Shown here: positions 54,590 through 62,921 of the stretch, piece by piece | Layout of the letters: each line of letters starts with the position of its first letter | Numbering within the stretch: position 1 is the first letter of the stretch | Assembly (NCBI RefSeq): GCF_003854275.1 | Contig: NZ_QTQP01000011.1 | Location: 122,085 to 186,084, forward strand | DNA from: Burkholderia sp. Bp8963 | Lineage (GTDB): Bacteria > Pseudomonadota > Gammaproteobacteria > Burkholderiales > Burkholderiaceae | DNA length: 64,000 bases | Direction: 5' to 3' | Made by a program: the position numbers and the translations under genes | The notes under the pieces: generated by a model | Database searches by the model: none | Told to the model about the DNA's origin: nothing | The model's input: only the letters and a program-made list of their open reading frames with translations

Positions 54590-56731
54590 ATGAGCGTAAT
54601 ACGATCACTATTTCGTTTTCCGAATTTTATGGCGCGTGGCATCGTCGCCGCGGCACTCTGCCTGCTGGCCAATCTCGCCCACGCGGTGCCGGCCGACACG
54701 CAGATCGACCTCAAGGTGCTGATTCTCACGAGTCAGCAGGCCGGCAACGGTCCGGAACTGCAGATGGCGCAAACGGCGCTCGACCGGATCGGCATCCCGT
54801 ATGCGGTCTACAGCTACGACACCGCCAATCCGACCTTGCCGCCGCTTGAAACCGGCAATCACGCGCTGTACGAGGGCATCATCCTGCCCGTCAGCGACTA
54901 CCGCTACATGAACCCGTTCGCCGGCGGCGCGCTCGCGCAGACGCTCGCGCGCTACCAGTTCAAGTACAACGTGCGGCTCGCGAGCCTGTACACGTGGCCG
55001 GGCGACTCGGCCTGCCTGCAGTATGCCGGCTACCGCGACACGACCGCTTCGCCGCTGCCTTCGACGCTGACGACATCGGGCGCGGCGCTGTTCCCGTACC
55101 TGAACGCCGGCACGAACTCGAGCAATCCGCTGACGGTGCAAAGCGCGTGGGCCTATTTCGCGTCGCCGGCGAGCCCGCTGCCGGCCGGCACGAGCGTCAC
55201 GCCAGTGCTGCAGGCGAAAGGCACGAACAACGTCACGTATCCGGTCGCCGCAACATGCCTGTTCGCGAACACGACGCCACTTGCCGGCGACAGCACATCG
55301 CGGGAAATCCTGTCGCTGATGTTCGACCACAACCCGTTCCTGGTCCATTCGATGACGCTGTCGTACGGGATCGTGAACTGGCTCACGCGCGGGCTGTACC
55401 TCGGCAACCGGCACGTGTACCTCGATCCGCAAGTCGACGATGTCGGCATTCCGGACGAACTCTTTCCGTATGCGCAGTCCGACCTCACCGGCCTCTGGTA
55501 CGACGTGCGCACCGGCGCGACAACGGGCACGAATCCGCCGGGACAATGCCCGCTCGGCAATCCACCGGGATCAGTTGCGTCGTATACGGGCACCACGTCG
55601 TGCGAGTACCGCATCACCGGCGCCGATCTCGACAACGTCGTCAAGTGGCAATCGAACGTCAATGGCAAGACCGCCAACGCGGCAGCGCTGAAGCTCTCGT
55701 TCGCGTTCAACGGCGCCGGATACGGCACCGCGTATGGCGGCCTCGGCGACTATCCGGGTGTCGGCAACGATACGCTGACAACCGGGGTCCGTTCGAACCA
55801 GAGCCGCTTCAAGTGGATCAGCCACACCTACGACCACCTGCTGCTGGATCCGCCGTTCACGACGACGGCCGCGCAGGTCACCGCCGAAATGCAGAACAAC
55901 CATAACGTCGCACGGCGCTTCGGGTTTTCGGCGTACACGACGCAAGCGCTCGTCACGCCGGAGATTTCCGGGCTCTACAACGCGACGACGCTCGGTGCGC
56001 TCGCATCGTTCGGCACGCGGGTGCTCGTGTCGGATTCGTCGAAGCCCACGCCGCCGGTCGGCACGGCCGGCTGTCCGACGAACGACAATGGCGCGCCGTG
56101 GCCGCTGCCCGCGTTCAATGCAGGCAAGTACAACTGCGTGAACCAGGCAATCTTCGAAGTGCCGCGCTATGCGACCGCGCTGTTCTACAACGTGACGCAG
56201 CCGCAGGAATGGGTCAATGAATACAACTACTTCTACGGCGCAAACGGCATCGATCCGACGAAGTGGGGCTACGACCTGACCTATCCGCAGGTGCTGGACA
56301 AGGTGTCGGATACGCTCGTGAGCTACCTGCTCACGTTCGACTTGCGGCCGCTGATGTTCCACCAGTCGAACCTGCGCAGCTACAGCGGCTCGAGCTCGCT
56401 GCTCGGCGATCTGCTGAACGCGACGCTGACAAAGTACAACAGGTATTACAAGGGGCTGCCGATCGTCAGTCCATACCTGAGCGACCTTGGCACGCTCGCG
56501 CTGCAGCGGGGCGTCTACAACACGTCGAACGTCGTGGCGACGCTCACGCCCGGCAAATCGATCGTGCTGAGCGGCACACGCAGCGACGGGCAATCCGTCG
56601 TCGTTCCGGTGACGGGCATCAAATCGGGCACATCGACCGAAAGCTACGGCGGCCAGCCGGTTTCCTATATCACGCTGTTGCCGGCGACAGCGTATACGAC
56701 GCAGATAACGCCGGCGCCGGCGTGGAAATAA
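54590..56731 (+). CDS. Agd3-like secreted polysaccharide deacetylase
   Basis: A 713-residue exported protein (signal FMARGIVAAALCLLANLAHA). The N-terminal half resembles the CBM87-type carbohydrate-binding region of Agd3-like proteins. The deacetylase part has a metal-binding Asp-Asp pair in VYLDPQVDDVGIPDE and the His pair in KWISHTYDHLLLD, followed by RPLMFHQSNLRSY. The fungal enzyme Agd3 removes acetyl groups from galactosaminogalactan (CE18). A bacterial homologue could de-N-acetylate a GalNAc- or GlcNAc-containing exopolysaccharide in the periplasm or outside the cell. No synthase for such a polymer is adjacent. A good terminator follows the gene. Confidence 0.78.
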   Translation: MSVIRSLFRFPNFMARGIVAAALCLLANLAHAVPADTQIDLKVLILTSQQAGNGPELQMAQTALDRIGIPYAVYSYDTANPTLPPLETGNHALYEGIILPVSDYRYMNPFAGGALAQTLARYQFKYNVRLASLYTWPGDSACLQYAGYRDTTASPLPSTLTTSGAALFPYLNAGTNSSNPLTVQSAWAYFASPASPLPAGTSVTPVLQAKGTNNVTYPVAATCLFANTTPLAGDSTSREILSLMFDHNPFLVHSMTLSYGIVNWLTRGLYLGNRHVYLDPQVDDVGIPDELFPYAQSDLTGLWYDVRTGATTGTNPPGQCPLGNPPGSVASYTGTTSCEYRITGADLDNVVKWQSNVNGKTANAAALKLSFAFNGAGYGTAYGGLGDYPGVGNDTLTTGVRSNQSRFKWISHTYDHLLLDPPFTTTAAQVTAEMQNNHNVARRFGFSAYTTQALVTPEISGLYNATTLGALASFGTRVLVSDSSKPTPPVGTAGCPTNDNGAPWPLPAFNAGKYNCVNQAIFEVPRYATALFYNVTQPQEWVNEYNYFYGANGIDPTKWGYDLTYPQVLDKVSDTLVSYLLTFDLRPLMFHQSNLRSYSGSSSLLGDLLNATLTKYNRYYKGLPIVSPYLSDLGTLALQRGVYNTSNVVATLTPGKSIVLSGTRSDGQSVVVPVTGIKSGTSTESYGGQPVSYITLLPATAYTTQITPAPAWK

Positions 56732-56755
56732 CCCTCCGGCGACAACGAGGAGAGT

Positions 56756-56785
56756 CACGCCCGCAGCAATGCGGGCGTGTTTTTT
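56756..56785 (+). terminator. Rho-independent terminator of the deacetylase gene
   Basis: CACGCCCGC and GCGGGCGTG form a perfect 9-bp stem with loop AGCAAT, followed by TTTTTT. Confidence 0.92.
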
Positions 56786-56825
56786 CAATGGCGTGGACGG
56801 TCGGCGAGCCCGAACCGGAATCCCG

Positions 56826-57737
56826 CTACCGCTGAACCTGCTGACGCTGATATTCCTTGCTCTTCATCTGCAGGTAATCCTGCCGATCAAGTTCGTGCAG
56901 TTGCAGCGGATATTGCTCGGTGGCATCGAACCAGCGCGCGAAGCGTTGATCCGGCGACTTGCCGAGCGTCGCCAGATACGCGTCGATCGCAAGGTAGTAG
57001 CGCATCGTGTTGCGTTCCAGCAGCCCGCGAACGCCGCCGATGTAATCGGGGCGTACGGAGAGCGCATTGCCGGCGGTTGTGAATCCGACCTTGTCGCGCC
57101 CGATCGTCGCCAGATAGGTCTTCATCGCCACGCGGCCGATCGTGCCGAAGCCGTACGAATACGTCAGGTGCAGAAACGTGTGCGTGTCGTCGACAGGCAC
57201 GGCTTCCAGCGCGATGTGGTAGTCCTTCGTGCTCATCGGGCCCGTGTCGGCGCTGAGATCGACCTGGAAGTAGTCGGGTGTCGACGACGCGACGCGGTAG
57301 TGAAACTGCACGCGATAGGTATCCGCGAGCTTCTGCTCGATTTTCCTGCCGATGTTGACGTCGAGCACGGCGCCGCTGTCGCCGGCCGACGCATGGCAAT
57401 ACTTGGTGTTCAGATGCAGGATCAGCACCGCGCACCAGTTGGCCGGGCCCTGCGCCGGGTCGCTGAGCTTGCCGCTGACGACGCTGAACGGATAATCGAC
57501 CACCGCATAGATGTCGCCTTTGAGCGTCGAGTTCGCTTCCGACGACTCGAGATAGAGCGGACGGCGAAATGGGTTGTGCTGCAATTGCACCGCCAGGCTT
57601 TGGTAGCGGTCACGCAGCGTCGCCGCGTCGTTCGCAGCGAACGACAGCGCGCTCCAGAACACACAGCATGCGGCAAGCAACGCCTGCCATGCCGGACGGG
57701 CACGCGTCATTCCGCCCGGATGTGCGGATTTTTCCAT
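56826..57737 (-). CDS. Exported protein of unknown function
   Basis: A 303-residue protein with a signal peptide (RARPAWQALLAACCVFWSALSFA). The mature part opens LRDRYQSLAVQLQHNPFRRP and contains LKGDIYAVVDYPFSVVSGKL, which recalls helix-grip/START-like lipid-binding folds without being certain. It has one CAVLILHLNTKYCHA cysteine pair that may form a disulfide. No known catalytic motif. It is convergent with the deacetylase gene; a periplasmic role is likely. Confidence 0.65.
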   Translation of the reverse strand: MEKSAHPGGMTRARPAWQALLAACCVFWSALSFAANDAATLRDRYQSLAVQLQHNPFRRPLYLESSEANSTLKGDIYAVVDYPFSVVSGKLSDPAQGPANWCAVLILHLNTKYCHASAGDSGAVLDVNIGRKIEQKLADTYRVQFHYRVASSTPDYFQVDLSADTGPMSTKDYHIALEAVPVDDTHTFLHLTYSYGFGTIGRVAMKTYLATIGRDKVGFTTAGNALSVRPDYIGGVRGLLERNTMRYYLAIDAYLATLGKSPDQRFARWFDATEQYPLQLHELDRQDYLQMKSKEYQRQQVQR

Positions 57738-57916
57738 TCATGAGCTCCGGATTGCCGCGACAATCGCGCGGTCGTTGCGCGTAGGATACGCCTCCTCGTG
57801 CGTTTTCCGACGCGCTCGTCACGTCATCGCGTTTGCGCCGCAGCAAAATGCATCGGCAAGTATCGGGGCGATGTCGCATGTGCGATCCGTCGAACGACAG
57901 CCGGTCCGCATTGCCG

Positions 57917-58240
57917 CTATCGCTTGCGTTTCACGGGTACCGGCAATTGTGCGGCGGTCATCCGGATCAGCTGCGACAGCCATTCGTGATCGTCCCACTT
58001 CTCGCCGGAAATGACGAAATGCGGCTTGGCCCCCGGATAAGGCGGCGCTTGGTCGCAATCGCCGAGAAACGCGCTGCCCTCGGGCGTCGGCTTGACGAAC
58101 AGACGATCGTCGCAGACGAGCGCCGCCATTTTGCCGTCGCAATAGATACCGTATTCGCCGAACATCTTCCGCGCGGATACGGTCCCGGCCGCTGCGATCT
58201 GCTCGACGATGTAATCTGCGGTGCTCTGGCTGGAAGCCAT
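57917..58240 (-). CDS. TfoX N-terminal domain protein
   Basis: A 107-residue protein with the TfoX/Sxy N-terminal domain: VSARKMFGEYGIYCDGKMAA, then DDRLFVKPTPEG. The C-terminal TfoX domain of competence regulators is absent. The Met at 58240 is used; the open frame extends to 58369 without conservation. Such single-domain proteins are widespread, and a role in competence is uncertain. Confidence 0.85.
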   Translation of the reverse strand: MASSQSTADYIVEQIAAAGTVSARKMFGEYGIYCDGKMAALVCDDRLFVKPTPEGSAFLGDCDQAPPYPGAKPHFVISGEKWDDHEWLSQLIRMTAAQLPVPVKRKR

Positions 58241-58328
58241 GTTTTCGGTCCTTGTCGATAGGTGACCGGACAGTATGCAGGCGATCGGGCGATGCCGCCA
58301 ACAGATCGCGCTACCGCCCCGCGTTGCA

Positions 58329-60032
58329 TCATTTATCGGCCGCGAACGCGTCGGACAACTGCCGTGCACGCTTCACGTCGTCGCCATGCAGGTAGATCGA
58401 CGTCGTCGAGATCGACGCGTGACGGAGGTTGTCGCGCACGGTGGTCAGTTCGGCGCCACGCGCGAGCGCGTGGGTCGCATGCGTGTGACGCATCCAGTGC
58501 GGGCTCGCCTGCCGCAGCTTCGCGGCGAGCGCCGGGTTGTCCGTCTCGACGAGATCGGCCGTCTGCGCGAAGAAGCGCTGCATGACTTTCCAGAGCCGCA
58601 CGCTGGTGATCGCCGCGGCGCCATCCTCGGCGAGGCTCGGGATCAGCGGCGTCTCCGGGCGCCAGCGGCTCGGCGTGACCGGCAACTGCCGGGCGACCAG
58701 GAAGCGGTCGAGCGCCGAGCGCGCGAGCGGCGGCAGCGCGACGCGAGCCGCCTTGCGCCCTTTCCCGACGACCTTGAGCCACGGATCGCCGTGCGCGTCG
58801 GTTTCGATGTCGCCGAGCGTCGCGCCGACCAGTTCGCTCGCGCGCAGGCCCGTCGCATAGCCGAAATCCAGGATGAAGCGCAACCGCTGCGCGGCGGCCG
58901 GCTCCCAGCCGTACGACAATTCAAGCCCGTTGGCGATGGTTCGCGCGAGCAGCCATTCCCCTTCGGTAAACGCATGCGATGTGTCGAGCACGATCGCGCG
59001 GCGCGTGTCGCGCACCTTGACGCCCGCGAACGGGTTCGCAAGCAGATAGCGCTGCTCGATCAGCCAGCGGAACAACGCGCCGAGCACCGACAGCGTGTGG
59101 GCGGCCGAGCGCGCGGACAGGCCACCGGAGAACGGACGCCAGTCGGCCGCGTGGCGCGGGCGGACTGGCCCGATCCAGCGTTCCCGCGGCGTCGGGTGAC
59201 GCAGGAACGCGCGGTACGCGACCGCATCCTCGGTGGTCAGCGACGACAGCGCGCGGCCCCGCTCGACGATTGCCCACAGGATCAGCCGCTCGGCTTCCTT
59301 CCGGTAAGCGCGCTGCGTCGACGCCGATTCGTGCAGCGACAGCCACGCCTGGACGGCCGCGTAGTCGTTATCCGCATCGAGCGTGCTGGTCGCGCGAGGC
59401 GCGCGGAACGTGCCGGCCGAACCGTCGACCTCGTTCGGCAGCCGCAACTGCTCCCACGGCACGATGCCGCTGCGCTGCGATTCGACGACGAGCGCCCTCG
59501 CCCGCTCCGTCAGCGCCGGATGCGTCGCGAAGAACGCCTCGATGCGCCGCGCGCTCGCCGGGCCGAGCCCGGGAATTGCCTTCCACCACTGGCGCCGGCG
59601 CGGAATCCGCACGGTGAGATCGGCGAGCGTTGCGATCCCATGCGCGCGCAGCGTGGCAACGGCGCGCGCGGGCAGCCAGTCGCCGATGTCGTCGCTGATC
59701 TGCGGCACAGGCGCGCGGGCGTGACGCAATGCTTCGATCGCTTCGCCGACTGCTTTTGCTTCCCGCAAACGCTCACCGTCTGCGTGCGTCAGGACATCGG
59801 CAAGATCGAGCCGGCCGACGTCTCGCGCAATCCGTACGAGGCGTCGGCGAATCCCGCCGATCACGCCGCGGGCCGAGCGTCCGTCGCCGATCCGCTCGGG
59901 CAGGTAGCGGGCCACCGCCTGACGGATGGCCAGGCCGGCGTACCACGCGCGCAGCGCGGCGAGTTCGTCGGCATCCGGGAAGCCGGCGGGAGCGGAATCG
60001 GGGCGAGGGAGCGGTGTCGGGGACGGATGCAT
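58329..60032 (-). CDS. Tyrosine recombinase/phage-type integrase with N-terminal DUF3701-like region
   Basis: A 567-residue integrase. The N-terminal third (DELAALRAWYAGLAIRQAVA, then AIPGLGPASARRIEAFF) resembles the DUF3701 region seen before some phage integrases, with a helix-hairpin-helix-like GLGPASARRI. The catalytic domain has Arg in ATGLRASELVG, HxxR in PHWMRHTHATHAL and the nucleophile Tyr in STTSIYLHGDD. The start is MHPSPTPLPRP (60032). No flanking direct repeats or attachment site were identified, and no adjacent phage genes, so it may be a recombinase left from an island or one with a chromosomal role. Confidence 0.88.
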   Translation of the reverse strand: MHPSPTPLPRPDSAPAGFPDADELAALRAWYAGLAIRQAVARYLPERIGDGRSARGVIGGIRRRLVRIARDVGRLDLADVLTHADGERLREAKAVGEAIEALRHARAPVPQISDDIGDWLPARAVATLRAHGIATLADLTVRIPRRRQWWKAIPGLGPASARRIEAFFATHPALTERARALVVESQRSGIVPWEQLRLPNEVDGSAGTFRAPRATSTLDADNDYAAVQAWLSLHESASTQRAYRKEAERLILWAIVERGRALSSLTTEDAVAYRAFLRHPTPRERWIGPVRPRHAADWRPFSGGLSARSAAHTLSVLGALFRWLIEQRYLLANPFAGVKVRDTRRAIVLDTSHAFTEGEWLLARTIANGLELSYGWEPAAAQRLRFILDFGYATGLRASELVGATLGDIETDAHGDPWLKVVGKGRKAARVALPPLARSALDRFLVARQLPVTPSRWRPETPLIPSLAEDGAAAITSVRLWKVMQRFFAQTADLVETDNPALAAKLRQASPHWMRHTHATHALARGAELTTVRDNLRHASISTTSIYLHGDDVKRARQLSDAFAADK

Positions 60033-60310
60033 GGCTGCCAGTTTGACACAAACAGAGGCGCGGACACTTGGTCGAGTCCCATTTAACTCGATCACGTTGC
60101 AGGCGGCACTTTGTGCTGCCGTCCTTTTCGTCGTAACACAGCGTTGGGGCGCGATCTACATTACATTCAGATCATAAAGTTAGATCCCATTTAAAATCGC
60201 ATGAAACATTTATATAAATTAAAAATGGGGTCCGAATTATTTTACTTTTGTGCTCGACGTTTGCCTTGCAAACAAGTCTTTGAATTACGAATCAGCGCCA
60301 GCGCACGTAC

Positions 60311-60341
60311 TGACAATGTCACCCCTGTAATGACATTGTCA
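60311..60341. promoter_or_regulatory. Paired inverted operator upstream of tacAT
   Basis: TGACAATGTCA (60311-60321) and TGACATTGTCA (60331-60341) are exact reverse complements separated by nine bases, and each is itself nearly palindromic. They lie 47 bp before the antitoxin start. RHH antitoxins bind short repeats like these to autoregulate. Confidence 0.75.
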
Positions 60342-60387
60342 GCGCAAATCGGCGTACACTGTGATGACTTTCCCCTGGAGCGCTCTC

Positions 60388-60693
60388 ATGTCCGCTACCC
60401 ATACCAGTACGCCCAAGCGCGACACCCTTAATCTGCGTATTCAGCCCGACGAGCGCAATCTAATCGATCGCGCGGCGGCCGCACGTGGCCAGAACCGTAC
60501 CGACTTCATCCTGGCCGCTGCACGGGCCGCCGCCGAGGAAACCTTACTCGAGGCGTCCCTCGTGCGCACCAGCCCGCAGGCGTACGCCGCGTTCATCGCA
60601 CGCCTCGATGCGCCACCTGCACCCAACTCCCGCCTGGTGCGCACGATGCAAACCCCGGCGCCGTGGGATGGCCCCGCTGAGCCCATCGCATGA
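60388..60693 (+). CDS. tacA: TacA-type (DUF1778) ribbon-helix-helix antitoxin
   Basis: A 101-residue DUF1778 protein: NLRIQPDERNLIDRAAAARG then NRTDFILAAARAAAEE, the RHH DNA-binding part, followed by a toxin-binding tail (SPQAYAAFIARLDAPPAPNS). The ATG at 60388 has a GGAG site and is preferred to the ATG at 60361. It overlaps tacT by 4 bp. It should neutralise the acetyltransferase toxin and repress the operon through the repeats at 60311. Confidence 0.92.
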   Translation: MSATHTSTPKRDTLNLRIQPDERNLIDRAAAARGQNRTDFILAAARAAAEETLLEASLVRTSPQAYAAFIARLDAPPAPNSRLVRTMQTPAPWDGPAEPIA

Positions 60694-61199
60694 CGCTACG
60701 GACGCCCACACCGTTAACGCTCGAACACGCTCAGGCAGGTTGGCTAGCGGAGTTCGATTCGGGCGAACCCACCCTCGACGACTGGCTCAAGCGCCGTGCG
60801 CTGCGTAATCAGGCCAGCGGTGCCTCGCGCACCTTCGTTGTCTGCGATGACCAGCGGGTGGTTGCCTATTACGCGCTCGCCTCCGGTGCCGTTGATGTTG
60901 CGGCCGCGCCTGGCCGGTTTCGGCGCAACATGCCCGATCCCGTGCCGGTCGTGATACTCGCGCGGCTCGCGGTGGATCGCCGGTGGCAGGGCCATGGCCT
61001 CGGCCGCGGCTTGTTACGCGACGCCGGCCTGCGAATCGCCCAAGCTGCCGACACGATCGGCATTCGCGGCGTGCTCGCGCACGCACTGTCCACGGACGCG
61101 CAACGCTTCTACGTGCAGCTTGGATTCGAGCCATCGCCGTTGGATCCGATGACCGTGTTGATCACGCTGGCTGATTTGCGCGCGGCGCTTCTACCCTGA
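60690..61199 (+). CDS. tacT: TacT-type GNAT acetyltransferase toxin
   Basis: A 169-residue GNAT protein. The acetyl-CoA motif is VILARLAVDRRWQGHGLGRG (motif A, R/Q-x-x-G-x-G/A), with the C-terminal YVQLGFEPSP containing the catalytic Tyr region. TacT toxins acetylate the amino group of aminoacyl-tRNA and block translation. It is intact and coupled to tacA (ATGA overlap). Confidence 0.92.
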   Translation: MTLRTPTPLTLEHAQAGWLAEFDSGEPTLDDWLKRRALRNQASGASRTFVVCDDQRVVAYYALASGAVDVAAAPGRFRRNMPDPVPVVILARLAVDRRWQGHGLGRGLLRDAGLRIAQAADTIGIRGVLAHALSTDAQRFYVQLGFEPSPLDPMTVLITLADLRAALLP

Positions 61200-61400
61200 T
61201 GCGATGTCCCCAAACGCACGCACATACGGATCGCTGGGCCAGCACATAAGATGACCAGAGATCGTCGCAAACCTTGGCCGATAGCGGAAAATTGCGAACG
61301 GTGTGTTCCGATCCGCCCGGCAGCGAAGCTATGCGTTACTTCGATTACGGCGGCACCTGAACCCGCAATGTGTCACCTGTGCGGCCAGACATTACGGTGT

Positions 61401-61841
61401 TTAACGGACCGGGCCCGTCTCAAGAATCTCGAGCCCGTTTTCGGCACACCATTGCCTCAGCGCTCTTTCGACAGCATCCGCTTCAAATGAATACCAAAGC
61501 TCGAGAACGCCTTCGCGCTCAAGCAATTCCTTGAAGCGCGAGTAGGCGCATTGCCGTCGGAAAAATCCTTCGACTTGGTCGTAACACGCAGGCAATTCTT
61601 GCGCGACAAACCGCAAGGCGAGATTTCTCCCAAGATCGAGCTCGCTCTTATGCGGTATCGCAAGGTAGCGATCCGAAGTTTCAAGGTCGTCCGGAATCTC
61701 CTCGTCGAACGCGTCGTTAGAATCAGAAGTCCAATAGACCTTGCCGGTATCGAGTGAGACATACGCGTTATGCTCCATTGGCGCCGCGAAGCTAACGAAG
61801 TCGAAAGCCATAGAAAGATCGTCATGTTTGACTGCGACCAT
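61401..61841 (-). CDS. UPF0158 family protein
   Basis: A 146-residue protein: SMAFDFVSFAAPMEHNAYVS, then RYLAIPHKSELDLGRNLALR and CYDQVEGFFRRQCAYSRFKE. This is the UPF0158 pattern, with no known activity. The Met at 61841 is preceded by GGGAG; the open frame to 61919 is not conserved. It is slightly lower in GC than neighbours, in an island-like context. Confidence 0.8.
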   Translation of the reverse strand: MVAVKHDDLSMAFDFVSFAAPMEHNAYVSLDTGKVYWTSDSNDAFDEEIPDDLETSDRYLAIPHKSELDLGRNLALRFVAQELPACYDQVEGFFRRQCAYSRFKELLEREGVLELWYSFEADAVERALRQWCAENGLEILETGPVR

Positions 61842-62290
61842 GGCTCTACTCCCAAAGGTTGTAACGTTCAAGCGGCCAAGTCGGCGTCCCGGCCTATGGC
61901 TGGGGTTGGCCGTCCCCAAAAGCTCGGCGCCAATGGGCGATCGATTGCCCCGACGCAGCCCATGCCGATGAAGGTCGCCTCATGGTGATCGTCCAGGCCT
62001 GCAGCGCCTTGAACGTCGCATTTGCACCGGGCGTTTTCGCGCGTCGCGGCTTCGATGTAGCGATCGATGGCAAACGTGGCTCATGGGTACAATCAGGCAA
62101 CCAACATTGGGGACGATGTTATGCAACAACGAACACGCGCGCCAGCGGCCTTGCCCGTTACGAGATGCGGTTCCGATTGGTGAAGCGATGGACGCTGTCG
62201 CGTTCCAGCGAAGAACGTTGCACCGAGATTGAGAATTTGTCGCGCAGCGTCACCGAAACCTTGGATTTTGTCGCGTTCCAGCGAAGAATG
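61842..62290. other. Non-coding stretch between UPF0158 gene and kfrA remnant
   Basis: About 450 bp with no recognised gene. Two closely similar copies of a short motif (GTCGCGTTCCAGCGAAGAA, near 62198 and 62270) occur here, suggesting a small direct duplication. Otherwise nothing was recognised. Confidence 0.4.
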
Positions 62291-62814
62291 TCAGATGTCG
62301 AGCAACTTGGCTCCGCGCACGAGCATGTCGCGTTCGCGCTGCTCCCGACTGGCCGTGCGGTAGTGCTCGAGCGCCGCATGCGCGTGCGCCAGCTTGTCCT
62401 CGAGGGACTGGCGAAACCCCGCGTGCTCCGTGAGCCGCTCGGCCTGGTCGCTGAGCTGCTGGTTCACGCGTTCGAGCGCCAGCGCGCGCTGCTGCACCAC
62501 CTCGCGCGTGGCCCGCTCGCGTGCCAGCGCCGCAGCGGTGTCCGCCAATTGCGTGCGCAGCGCAGCGAGCTCGTCGGCGAGCTTTGCGCGCTCGGCCAGC
62601 GCCTGTTGCCGCTCCGCTGCGGCCGCCGCGGCCTGCTGGTCGACGAGCGCCTGGGCTTCCTCATGCAGTCGCGCCGCCAGGCGCGCGACGAGATCCTGGA
62701 TCGCCTCCGACAGCGACGCCGCGCGCGTCAGCGCGCCGCCCGCAGCCCCTGCGCGCGCAGCGCGTCGCGGGCACGCTGCACATCCAGGCGGGTGAGACCG
62801 GCCAGAGCCATCAT
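62291..62814 (-). pseudogene. KfrA-like plasmid coiled-coil protein, frameshifted
   Basis: The first frame reads MMALAGLTRLDVQRARDALR then AQGL and stops after 28 codons, matching the KfrA N-terminal DNA-binding start. A second frame then carries the coiled coil: SLSEAIQDLVARLAARLHEE, ERVNQQLSDQAERLTEHAGF and EQRERDMLVRGAKLLDI, with a heptad-rich Ala/Glu/Arg pattern. The rest of the DNA-binding domain is missing between them, so an internal deletion with frameshift is likely. KfrA is typical of plasmids, where it supports partitioning. Confidence 0.75.
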
Positions 62815-62921
62815 CTCTGCATGGTCGAGAACTTAGCTCCTATTGGTCTTCATGGCGACCAGGCTAGTACAACATCCCGCAAATAGGTTGAATAATTAAC
62901 CGCCTCGGTTATCATGTGCGA

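Noticed and set aside
58275..60086. Plus-strand 603-codon frame
   Set aside because: It is the shadow of the integrase gene, whose Arg, HxxR and Tyr residues are on the minus strand.
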